Assembly (NCBI GenBank): GCA_021838445.1
Contig: JAKCDU010000024.1
Coordinates: 1-58,392, forward strand
DNA length: 58,392 nucleotides
Reading direction: 5' to 3'
DNA from: Actinomycetes bacterium
Lineage (GTDB): Bacteria; Actinomycetota; Acidimicrobiia; Acidimicrobiales; Palsa-688
How positions within the stretch are numbered: the stretch's first letter is position 1; every line of letters begins with the position of its first letter. The position numbers and the translations under genes were made by a program. This document shows, in pieces, positions 51,915 to 58,392 of this stretch. The notes below the pieces were generated by a model. The model was given only the letters and a program-made list of their open reading frames with translations. It had not been told where the DNA came from and searched no databases.

Positions 51915-53015
51915 CTAGGCCTCGGTCAGGTGCACGACCCGGCCCTGGCCGGCGGAGACCTGCGCGGCCTCGACGATCTCGGCGACGAGGAGCGCGTCGG
52001 CGGGGCCAACCGGGGGTACGGCACCGTCGAGCAGGGCCGCGGCCAGGCCCCGATAGAACAGGCCGTAGTCACCCGGGAGGCTCGGGACCGCCTCCGAGGA
52101 GTCCCCGGCGTGCCACGCTCCCCAGGCGGCGGGCGGCTCCTCGCCCCATCCCGGGCCGCCCGGTCGGGCCCCCCCGATGAGGGCGGACTCCTGGGGATCC
52201 ATCCCGAACTTGACGTAGGCGGCCTCCCCGCCGAGCGCCCGGAAGCGCGGACCGCGCTGGGCGGCCACGGCGCTGGTCCACAGATGGGCCCGCACCCCTC
52301 CCGCGAAGGTGAGCCCGACGAACACGTCATCGTCGACCTCGGCGCCCTCCCGGACCGAGCCGACCTCGGCGTACACCGACTGGGGACGGCCCAACAGCAG
52401 GCACGCCTGATCGATCAGATGGGTGCCCAGGTCGTAGAGGATGCCGCCGCCGTGGGCCGGGGTCGGGTCGCGCTTCCAGGCCCGCCCGGCGGTGACGTCG
52501 ACGGTCGGCTGCCAACGCTCGTAGCGGGATTCCAGTCGGTGGAGCCGGCCGAGACGGCCCTGCTCGACGAGGGCCTGCAGGGTGCGGAAGTCGGCGTCCC
52601 ACCGCCGGTTGTGGAAAGGAACCAGCAACCGCCCCGAACGCTGGGCTTCTCCGGCCAGGCGGCGGATGTCGGTCGCCGATGGCGCCACCGGCTTGTCCAC
52701 CACTAGATGGCGGCCGGCGGCGAGGAGCTCCTCGGCCAGCGGCACGTGGGTCCGGTTGGGGGTGGAGATCACCACGAGGTCGACACCGTCGACGCGCCGG
52801 AGCAGTTCCCCGGGGGTGGCCACCACCTCGGCGCCGGGGTAGCGCGACCGAGCGGCGGCCTGGCGGCCCGGATCGGCGGTCACGATGGCGACCAGATCCA
52901 GGCGGGGTTCGGCCTCGATGAAAGGGGCGTGGAACACCGAGCCGCCGAAGCCGAACCCGACCAGGGCGGCGCGGACCGGGGCCTGCTCCCCGGGGGCTGG
53001 TTCTGATCCGACCAC
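51915..53015 (-). CDS. Gfo/Idh/MocA-family NAD(P)-dependent oxidoreductase
   Basis: A 366-residue protein from GTG 53015. The N-terminal Rossmann motif is ALVGFGFGGSVFHAPFI, followed by VDLVVISTPNRTHVPLAEELLAAGRHLVVDKPVAPS, with the conserved Lys in DKPVA (usually EKP), and the catalytic-side GGGILYDLGTHLIDQACLLLG with Asp and His. Family members oxidise sugars or inositols; the substrate is not clear. It lies 8 bases downstream of the Fur-type gene on the same strand and may be co-transcribed with it. Confidence 0.88.
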   Translation of the reverse strand: MVGSEPAPGEQAPVRAALVGFGFGGSVFHAPFIEAEPRLDLVAIVTADPGRQAAARSRYPGAEVVATPGELLRRVDGVDLVVISTPNRTHVPLAEELLAAGRHLVVDKPVAPSATDIRRLAGEAQRSGRLLVPFHNRRWDADFRTLQALVEQGRLGRLHRLESRYERWQPTVDVTAGRAWKRDPTPAHGGGILYDLGTHLIDQACLLLGRPQSVYAEVGSVREGAEVDDDVFVGLTFAGGVRAHLWTSAVAAQRGPRFRALGGEAAYVKFGMDPQESALIGGARPGGPGWGEEPPAAWGAWHAGDSSEAVPSLPGDYGLFYRGLAAALLDGAVPPVGPADALLVAEIVEAAQVSAGQGRVVHLTEA

Positions 53016-53023
53016 GGCGGCCC

Positions 53024-53494
53024 TCAGATGCCCTCGGGGAGGGCGACCACGGCGGCCCTCCCGGTCGTTGGGCCCTCCGGGGCAGAGCAGGGCGCGCAGA
53101 CCCCGAGGATCTCGATGGTGTGGGTGATGTCGGTGAAGCCGTTGGAGGCCGCCACCCGCTCCGCCCACCGCTCCACCTCGGGGCCCTCCACCTCCACGGT
53201 ACGGCCGCAGACCCGGCAGACCAGGTGGTGATGGTGCTGGTCGGTGGTGCAGCGCCGGTAGAGGGTCTCGCCGCTGTCGGTACGCAGAGCGTCCACCGCG
53301 CCGGCGTCGGCGAGGACCCGCAGCTGGTTGTAGACGGTGGTCAACCCCACGTGCTCCCCCCGCGAGCGCAGCTCGGCGTGCAGATCCTGGGCCGAGCGGA
53401 ACTGGTCGGACTGGTCGAGCACCGCAGCCAGAGCCCGCTTCTGGCGGGTCGAGCGCTCCTGACCGGAACGGAGCATCGACTGGTCGTCGGACAT
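53024..53494 (-). CDS. zur: Fur-family metalloregulator, probably zinc-responsive (Zur)
   Basis: A 156-residue protein from ATG 53494. DNA-binding winged helix: RSTRQKRALAAVLDQSDQFRSAQDLHAELRSRGEHVGLTTVYNQLRVLADAG. Metal sites: HHHHLVCRVCGRTVEVEGPEVE with CRVC, and the closing GVCAPC. It faces a zinc/manganese ABC uptake operon, and the gap holds two copies of ACGGTTACCGTTTC. That context favours Zur over Fur. The metal identity is inference. An earlier in-frame start at 53569 would run over the first operator copy. Confidence 0.85.
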   Translation of the reverse strand: MSDDQSMLRSGQERSTRQKRALAAVLDQSDQFRSAQDLHAELRSRGEHVGLTTVYNQLRVLADAGAVDALRTDSGETLYRRCTTDQHHHHLVCRVCGRTVEVEGPEVERWAERVAASNGFTDITHTIEILGVCAPCSAPEGPTTGRAAVVALPEGI

Positions 53495-53552
53495 CACGGC
53501 CACCTGTCTAGTTCCCTGCCGGGCCGCCGTCACCCCCTCCACTTTACCAGTC

Positions 53553-53594
53553 ACGGTTACCGTTTCCACGGTTATTTGAAACGGTTACCGTTTC
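53553..53594. promoter_or_regulatory. Double Zur/Fur-type operator
   Basis: GAAACGGTTACCGTTTC (53578-53594) is a perfect palindrome with 8-bp arms and one central base. The 14-base piece ACGGTTACCGTTTC occurs again at 53553-53566, 28 bases upstream. The second copy abuts the -10 box TAGTGT (53599-53604) of the metal-binding protein gene, so occupied sites would block transcription. Confidence 0.7.
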
Positions 53595-53611
53595 TAGCTA
53601 GTGTACCAGCG

Positions 53612-54574
53612 GTGGCTGTCGTGGGAACGGAATCCAGGCTGCGCAGCCGGTGGCGAGGACCACGGCAAGTGGCCGCGGCGGTGACGGCGCTGACGGTGGC
53701 GGCCCTGGTCGGAGCGGGCTGTGACATGCCCGTCACCACCCCCTCGGCGCCCGGGCACCGCCTCGTCGAAGTGGTCGCGGCGGAGAACTTCTGGGGTTCC
53801 ATCGCCGCCCAGGTGGGGGGCGCCTACACCCAGGTGGCCAGCGTCATCACCAATCCGGCCACCGATCCGCACAGCTACGAGCCCACCGCGGCCGACGCCC
53901 GGGCCGTGGCCTCGGCGACGCTGGTGATCGAGAACGGCGTCGGTTACGACCCGTGGATGCCGAGGCTCCTCGCCGCCGCTTCGGCGTCGGCCGAGGTGCT
54001 CGACGTGGGCCGGGTCGTGGGGGCCGCCCCCGGCGCCAACCCCCACCGGTGGTACGACCCCAACGACGTCACCGAAATGGTCAGCGCCTACGTGGCCCAT
54101 CTGGCCCGTCTCGACCCCGGCGACGCCGCCTACTTCGAGGCCCGGGCGGCCCACTTCGAAGCCGTCGACCTGGCCGGCTACCACGCCCTGATCGGCCGCA
54201 TCCGGGCCGCCTACGCCGGGACCCCGGTGGGCGCGTCCGAGTCCATCTTCTCCATGCTGGCCCCCGCCCTCGGCCTGAATGTGATCACGCCCTACTCGTT
54301 CCTGCGGGCCGTCAGCGAAGGCGCCGAGGTGTCGGCCGCCGATAAGGCCACCATCGACGGGCAGATCCGCCAGCACCGGATCCGGATCTACGTGTACAAC
54401 AGCCAGAACACCACACCCGACATACGAGCTCAGCTGTCCGAGTGCCAGGCCGCAGGTATCCCGACGGCCACCATCACCGAGACCATGGTCCCCGCCTCGG
54501 GCACCTACCAGCAGTGGCAGACCGCCCAACTGCAGTCCATCCTGTCGGCCCTCGAACAGGCGGCCGGGCGGTGA
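53612..54574 (+). CDS. Zinc/manganese ABC transporter substrate-binding lipoprotein (ZnuA-like)
   Basis: A 320-residue protein from GTG 53612. The lipoprotein signal ends TVAALVGAGC. Metal-binding sites of cluster A-I proteins are visible: His in PATDPHSYEPT and His in GANPHRWYDPND; a Glu in VGASESIFSM takes the usual third position. I see no His-rich loop, which is common in high-affinity zinc binders, so manganese remains possible. TAGTGT 7 bases upstream suggests a leaderless mRNA directly next to the Zur operator. Its TGA overlaps the GTG of the ATPase gene. Confidence 0.88.
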   Translation: MAVVGTESRLRSRWRGPRQVAAAVTALTVAALVGAGCDMPVTTPSAPGHRLVEVVAAENFWGSIAAQVGGAYTQVASVITNPATDPHSYEPTAADARAVASATLVIENGVGYDPWMPRLLAAASASAEVLDVGRVVGAAPGANPHRWYDPNDVTEMVSAYVAHLARLDPGDAAYFEARAAHFEAVDLAGYHALIGRIRAAYAGTPVGASESIFSMLAPALGLNVITPYSFLRAVSEGAEVSAADKATIDGQIRQHRIRIYVYNSQNTTPDIRAQLSECQAAGIPTATITETMVPASGTYQQWQTAQLQSILSALEQAAGR

Positions 54575-55410
54575 GCACCATCCCCGCCGTCGAGGTACGA
54601 GAAGCATCGGTCGTGGTGGGCGCCGAGCCGATCTGGAGCGACCTCAGCTTCGACATCGGGCCCGGCGAGTTCGCCGCCGTGCTCGGGCCCAACGGGGCGG
54701 GCAAGTCCACCCTCCTCAAGGCCATCCTCGGCCTTCTCCCGCTGGCCGCCGGCACCCTGAGGGTCCTCGGGAGCAGCCCGGCCGAGGCCCGCCCGCGCAT
54801 CGGGTACCTGCCCCAGCGCCGCCATTTCCAGGCCGACCTTCGGGTCCGGGGCATCGACATCGTGGGACTCGGGCTCGACGGGGATCGCTGGGGCCTGCCC
54901 CTGCCCCGCCTGATCCGGCCGTCGGCGCAGCGCCAACGGACGGCGGTGATCGACGAGATGATCGATCTGGTGGGCGCCACCGCCTTCGCCCGCCGGCCCA
55001 TCGGCGAGCTGTCGGGGGGCGAGCAGCAGAGGCTCCTCATCGCCCAGGCTCTGGTCCGACGACCTCAGATGCTGATGCTCGACGAGCCTCTCGACAGCTT
55101 GGACCTGCCCAACCAGGCGGCGGTGGCGGCGTTGATCGCCGACGTCAGCCACCAGACCGCCATCACCGTGGTGATGGTCGCCCACGACGTCAACCCCATA
55201 CTCACCTACCTGGACCGGGTCATCTACCTGGCCGGGGGCGCCGGGCTGGCCGGTCCCCCCTCCGAGGTGATCACCGCCGAGACCCTGACCCGGCTGTACG
55301 GAACCCCCATAGAGGTGCTGCACAGTGCCCGGGGGCCGGTGGTGGTGGTCGGCCAGCCCGACCTCACCGGGGTCCACGGCGACCAGCACGGCGGGCACCA
55401 CCACCCGTGA
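54571..55410 (+). CDS. Metal ABC transporter ATP-binding protein (ZnuC-like)
   Basis: A 279-residue ATPase. Walker A is GPNGAGKSTLLKA, the Q-loop is YLPQRRHF, the signature is LSGGEQQRLLIAQAL, Walker B is MLMLDEPLDSLD and the switch His is in VAHDVNP. The C-terminus is His-rich (GVHGDQHGGHHHP) and may bind the transported metal. GTG 54571 overlaps the preceding stop by 4 bases. It drives uptake together with the two permeases downstream. Confidence 0.93.
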   Translation: MSTIPAVEVREASVVVGAEPIWSDLSFDIGPGEFAAVLGPNGAGKSTLLKAILGLLPLAAGTLRVLGSSPAEARPRIGYLPQRRHFQADLRVRGIDIVGLGLDGDRWGLPLPRLIRPSAQRQRTAVIDEMIDLVGATAFARRPIGELSGGEQQRLLIAQALVRRPQMLMLDEPLDSLDLPNQAAVAALIADVSHQTAITVVMVAHDVNPILTYLDRVIYLAGGAGLAGPPSEVITAETLTRLYGTPIEVLHSARGPVVVVGQPDLTGVHGDQHGGHHHP

Positions 55411-55418
55411 GGCACCGG

Positions 55419-55567
55419 CACACTGGCCACCGTCACACTGGCCACCGGCGCACTGGGCACCGGCACCGGTGATCACCGGCCTCCACCTCCTGGCCGCTGG
55501 TGGCGTCCACGACCTCCTGGCGGCCGGTGGCGTCCGCGACCTCCTGACATCAGGCAGCGTGCACGCC
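55419..55567. repeat. Two short tandem repeats at the start of the first permease gene
   Basis: A 15-base unit (CACACTGGCCACCGG) occurs three times at 55419-55463. A 27-base unit beginning CTCCTGGC occurs at 55487-55513 and 55514-55540, with a diverged third copy to 55567. Both periods are multiples of 3; in the permease frame the second encodes LLAAGGVHD-type repeats. Confidence 0.75.
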
Positions 55568-56464
55568 GGATGGAACCCCTGGTCCGACATGCGCCAGATG
55601 CTGGCCTACCACTTCATGGTCAACGCCCTGCGGGCCGGGAGCATCACCGCGGTGGCCGCCGGGCTCATCGGCTGGTTCATGATCCTGCGGGGGCAGAGCT
55701 TTGCCGGACACACCCTGGCTGTCGTCGGCTTTCCGGGCGCGGCGGCGGCCATCTGGGCCGGTCTGGCCGCCACCTGGGGCTACTTCGGGGCGTGCACTGC
55801 GGCGGCCATCCTCATCGGCTCGACCGGCTACCGCCGCCCCGGGGGGGAGGCCGCCGGCGAGTCAGCCCTCATAGGCACCGTGCAGGCCTTCGCCCTGGCC
55901 TGCGGGCTGCTGTTCGTGGCTCTCTACAAGGGCTTCCTGAACAGCCTCACCGGCCTCCTCTTCGGCTCCTTCCTCGGGGTCACCGACAGCCAGGTGCTGG
56001 CTCTTCTGGCCATGGCCGGGATCATCGTGGTCGTCCTCGGGGTGATCGGGCGGCCCCTCCTGTTCGCGTCGGTGGACCCCGACGTGGCCCGGGCCAGAGG
56101 GGTGCCGGCCCAGTTCGTGTCGGCCGCCTTCCTCGTCCTTCTCGGGGTGGCCACCGCCGAGGTCAGCCAGATCACCGGGAGCCTCCTGGTCTTCGCCCTG
56201 CTGGTCATGCCGGCGGCCACAGCCCACCGGATCACCCCCCGACCAGTCCTGGGGCTGGCCCTGAGCGTGGCCGTGGCGCTGCTGGTGGTCTGGATCGGCC
56301 TGGGCCTGGCCTTCTACTCGGTCTATCCGGTCGGCTTCTACATCACCACCACCGGCCTGGTCTGCTACCTGGGTAGCGCCGCGGCCCGCCGGGCCGCGAC
56401 CCGCCGCCGGGCCGCGACCCGCCGCCGGGCCTCCCGCCCGGACCCCTCGGGGCTGTCGTCGTGA
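55469..56464 (+). CDS. Metal ABC transporter permease 1 (ZnuB/MntB-like)
   Basis: A 331-residue protein with about eight membrane segments in the ABC-3 family: YHFMVNALRAGSITAVAAGLIGWFMILRGQSFAGHTLAVVGFPGAAAAIW, GLLFGSFLGVTDSQVLALLAMAGIIVVV, LLFASVDPDVARARGVPAQ and EVSQITGSLLVFALLVMPAATAHRI. Its start is uncertain: GTG 55469 is given, but the N-terminal region is made of short tandem repeats and translation may start nearer ATG at YHFM. The C-terminal tail is an Arg/Ala repeat (RRAATRRRAATRRR). Its TGA overlaps the next GTG. Confidence 0.87.
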   Translation: MITGLHLLAAGGVHDLLAAGGVRDLLTSGSVHAGWNPWSDMRQMLAYHFMVNALRAGSITAVAAGLIGWFMILRGQSFAGHTLAVVGFPGAAAAIWAGLAATWGYFGACTAAAILIGSTGYRRPGGEAAGESALIGTVQAFALACGLLFVALYKGFLNSLTGLLFGSFLGVTDSQVLALLAMAGIIVVVLGVIGRPLLFASVDPDVARARGVPAQFVSAAFLVLLGVATAEVSQITGSLLVFALLVMPAATAHRITPRPVLGLALSVAVALLVVWIGLGLAFYSVYPVGFYITTTGLVCYLGSAAARRAATRRRAATRRRASRPDPSGLSS

Positions 56465-57381
56465 CCGGTCGTGCCCCCCTGCTGGCCGCGCCGATCACCC
56501 AGATGTTCTCCCAGGCCTTCGAGGTCCGGGCCCTGGTCGCCGGTTCAGCCATCGCCGTGGCGGCGGGGCTGGTCGGGTATTTCCTGGTGCTGCGCAACCA
56601 GGTCTTCACCGGTGACGCTCTGTCCCATGTGGCCTTCACCGGAGCGCTGGCCGCGCTGGCCGCCGGGGTGGACCTGCGCATCGGCCTGTTCGCGGGCTGC
56701 GTGATCTTCGGCGTCGCCATGGGCGCCCTCGGCCGCGACGGCCGAGCCGACGACGTGGTGATCGGCAACGTGTTCGCTTGGGTGCTCGGGCTCGGGGTGT
56801 TCTTCCTGACCCTCTACACCACCGGAGCGGGGGGTGGGGATGGCACCGCCGGGGTCAACGTGCTGTTCGGCTCGATCTACGGGCTCAGCGCCGCCCAGAC
56901 GGCGGTGGCGGTGGCCGTCGCCGCCGGGGTGGTGCTCGCCGTCGTAGCCGCGGCCCGGCCTCTGCTGTTCGCATCTGTCGATCCCGCCGTGGCCCGGGCC
57001 CGGGGGCTGCCCGTCGGAGCGCTCGGGATCGCCTTCCTGGCCCTCGTCGGCGTCACCGCGGGCGAAGCCACCCAGGCCGTCGGCGCCCTGCTCATCCTCG
57101 GGCTGCTGGCCACCCCGGCGGCCGCCGCGAGCCGGCTGACCCCCAACCCGTTCCGGGCCCTGGCCCTGTCGGCGATCATTGCGCTGGTGGCCGTCTGGGG
57201 AGGCCTGATCGCCTCATACGAGGCCTCCAGCCTTCCCCCCTCCTTCGCCATCCTCTCGATCACCACCGCCGCCTACGTGCTTGCCGCGGCCCGGTCCCGC
57301 CGCCGGCCGGGGCCCGACGCTGGCTCAACCAGCCGCCTCAGGCACCGAGGCGGCGCGACCCGGCCACGTCGAAGACGGTGA
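56461..57381 (+). CDS. Metal ABC transporter permease 2 (ZnuB/MntB-like)
   Basis: A 306-residue ABC-3 family permease, paralogous to the preceding one: RALVAGSAIAVAAGLVGYFLVLRNQVFTGDALSHVAFTGALAALAAG, NVLFGSIYGLSAAQ, LLFASVDPAVARARGLPVG and EATQAVGALLILGLLATPAAAASRL. Together they probably form a heterodimeric membrane channel. GTG 56461 overlaps the previous stop by 4 bases. Its last 44 bases overlap the convergent monooxygenase gene. Confidence 0.9.
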   Translation: MTGRAPLLAAPITQMFSQAFEVRALVAGSAIAVAAGLVGYFLVLRNQVFTGDALSHVAFTGALAALAAGVDLRIGLFAGCVIFGVAMGALGRDGRADDVVIGNVFAWVLGLGVFFLTLYTTGAGGGDGTAGVNVLFGSIYGLSAAQTAVAVAVAAGVVLAVVAAARPLLFASVDPAVARARGLPVGALGIAFLALVGVTAGEATQAVGALLILGLLATPAAAASRLTPNPFRALALSAIIALVAVWGGLIASYEASSLPPSFAILSITTAAYVLAAARSRRRPGPDAGSTSRLRHRGGATRPRRRR

Positions 57382-57655
57382 TCTCGTGGCTGAGCGGGGT
57401 GGGCCGGGCCGCGCCGGGCGCGGCCTCGGAGCGGCGGGCGGTGAGACGCTCCATGTGGCGCTGCAGGTGCTCGGCCGACTCCCATCTCTCGGACAGCACC
57501 ACTCGGCCCGGGTCGAGAGGATCGGCGGCCATCACGTACTCCAGGCATCCTTCCTCCTGGCGTGAGTCCCGCATGCCCTCTTCGCTGGCCGTTATGAAAC
57601 GGTCGCGGTCCTCGGGCTCCAGTACGAACGATCCCTGCAGAATCACCATGCTCAT
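57338..57655 (-). CDS. Antibiotic biosynthesis monooxygenase (ABM) domain protein
   Basis: A 105-residue protein from ATG 57655. The single ABM fold is seen in VILQGSFVLEPEDRDRFITASEEGMRDSRQEEGCLEYVMAADPLDPGRVVLSERWESAEHLQRHM. Members are small dimeric quinol or haem monooxygenases or related enzymes of unclear role. The ATG overlaps the TGA of the DnaJ-domain gene (57652-57654) by 4 bases, so the two are coupled. Confidence 0.85.
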   Translation of the reverse strand: MSMVILQGSFVLEPEDRDRFITASEEGMRDSRQEEGCLEYVMAADPLDPGRVVLSERWESAEHLQRHMERLTARRSEAAPGAARPTPLSHEITVFDVAGSRRLGA

Positions 57656-58125
57656 GTCTGCTTTATAGCCTCCCTCAGCCGGGCCGCGGCTCCCGGCCTC
57701 ATCTCGGCGGCCAGGAATTCGGCGAAGGTCGGCCGCCGCGAGCGGGGCGGCGGGACCAGGTCGGCGAGGAGCGGATCGTCGTCGCGCCACTGCCGGGATG
57801 GCCGCGACCATGACGACCACCTGTCGTAGGGCGTGCGCCGGTCCCCCGTCTGGGGCTCCGGCCCTGCGCCCGCCGCCCGCGCCGAACGCGCCTTGGCCGG
57901 CGCCCGGTCCCGCCTGGAGCGGTCAAGGGGCGGATCGGGCCTGGTGACCCGGCGGCTCAGTTCCTCGAACGCCGCCTGCACCTGCCGGAACGCTTCGGCG
58001 TCGCCGCCGGGAGCGTCGGGGTGGGCAGTACGGGCGCGCCGGAAGTAGGCCCGCTTGATATCGCTCAACGAGGCGTCCTCGGCAATGCCGAGCACGTCCC
58101 ACGGGGTCCGTCCCGTGCTGCTCAT
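57652..58125 (-). CDS. DnaJ-domain protein
   Basis: A 157-residue protein. The N-terminal J-domain has TPWDVLGIAEDASLSDIKRAYFRRARTAHPDAPGGDAEAFRQVQAAFEEL, including the HPD tripeptide needed to stimulate DnaK. The rest is a basic, Arg/Ser-rich linker and a short C-terminal helix (RPTFAEFLAAEMRPGAAARLREAIKQ). It lacks the Gly/Phe and zinc-finger regions of full DnaJ, so it is a type III J-protein. Confidence 0.85.
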   Translation of the reverse strand: MSSTGRTPWDVLGIAEDASLSDIKRAYFRRARTAHPDAPGGDAEAFRQVQAAFEELSRRVTRPDPPLDRSRRDRAPAKARSARAAGAGPEPQTGDRRTPYDRWSSWSRPSRQWRDDDPLLADLVPPPRSRRPTFAEFLAAEMRPGAAARLREAIKQT

Positions 58126-58292
58126 TGCACATCCTTGTGTGGTCGTTGGCGTCCATGCCGTAGAAGCGGATCCATCCGCTCCCCGTACTTCTCGGATCGT
58201 CGGCCGGCCACTTGAGCACCCCGCCTAACGCGAAATCCCGAGCCCCACCGGCGACCCCGAACGGTGGGACGGTCGCTAGAGTCCGCGTTGCG

Positions 58293-58392
58293 ATGTTCGA
58301 CCAGACCGCCGCGCCGGAGCAGATCATCCGCACCGAGAGCCTGACCAAGGTCTACCCGCGGTCGGACTTCAAGGCCGTGGACGGACTGGACC
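58293..58392 (+). CDS. ABC transporter ATP-binding protein, N-terminal fragment
   Basis: Only 33 codons are inside the window, from ATG 58293. IRTESLTKVYPRSDFKAVDGLD is the usual opening of an ABC ATPase before Walker A, of the type fused to antibiotic or lipid exporters. TAGAGT (58277-58282) lies 10 bases upstream. The gene is divergent from the DnaJ-domain gene. Confidence 0.7.
   Translation, partial: MFDQTAAPEQIIRTESLTKVYPRSDFKAVDGLD

Overview
The window is 58.4 kb of very GC-rich, gene-dense chromosomal DNA. I infer a free-living actinobacterium, possibly Acidimicrobiia. The pointers are: deazaflavin/F420-type families (Ddn-like, LLM, PPOX); many SDR, amidohydrolase, VOC and P450 genes; GTG starts; 4-nt GTGA/ATGA gene overlaps; and repeated TANNNT -10 boxes only 6-9 nt upstream of start codons, as expected for leaderless mRNAs. 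I saw no rRNA, tRNA, CRISPR array, transposase or prophage. No gene-free stretch exceeds 300 bases.

Layout. 0-7 kb: a 5'-truncated GAF-EAL phosphodiesterase, a molybdopterin oxidoreductase, a VapBC pair, a methyltransferase, a FrnE-like/NudC pair and a VOC protein. 7-17 kb: an acyltransferase-esterase fusion behind a CRP-type palindrome; a four-gene SDR/NTF2/SDR/flavoprotein operon; a CocE hydrolase; a SirB1 protein; a P450. 17-22 kb: DUF427/PPOX, dienelactone hydrolase, a TetR-controlled MFS exporter with two clear palindromic operators, a siderophore-interacting protein and an alcohol-dehydrogenase-type pseudogene. 22-37 kb: the most notable part, described below, together with argG, an aldo/keto reductase, an SDR, an MFS exporter, a class II aldolase and two amidohydrolases. 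37-51 kb: oxidoreductases, hydrolases, a secreted phosphoesterase, two phosphodiester-glycosidase proteins (one with perfect 126-bp tandem repeats), F420-type enzymes, an MFS and a GT39-like protein. 51-58 kb: a Gfo/Idh oxidoreductase and a Fur/Zur regulator divergent from a four-gene zinc/manganese ABC operon; ABM and DnaJ-domain genes; and the start of another ABC ATPase.

Main finding. Three genes within about 13 kb carry an in-frame UGA that is best read as selenocysteine. They are a UGSC-motif protein (UGA at 24042-24044), a thioredoxin-fold protein with the motif WAPY-U-GC (30404-30406, minus strand) and a formate dehydrogenase alpha subunit with NQARI-U-H (36018-36020, minus strand). 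In each case the frame continues with conserved-looking protein, and a perfect short hairpin with a 5-nt loop follows the UGA at the distance of bacterial SECIS elements. The formate dehydrogenase loop, GGUCU, is the same as in E. coli fdhF. Ordinary gene calling splits each of these genes in two. The UGSC gene overlaps by 4 nt an upstream gene encoding a CPTC thioredoxin-like domain fused to an unrecognised domain, which suggests a selenium-dependent redox pair. No sel genes lie in the window, so the Sec machinery must be encoded elsewhere.
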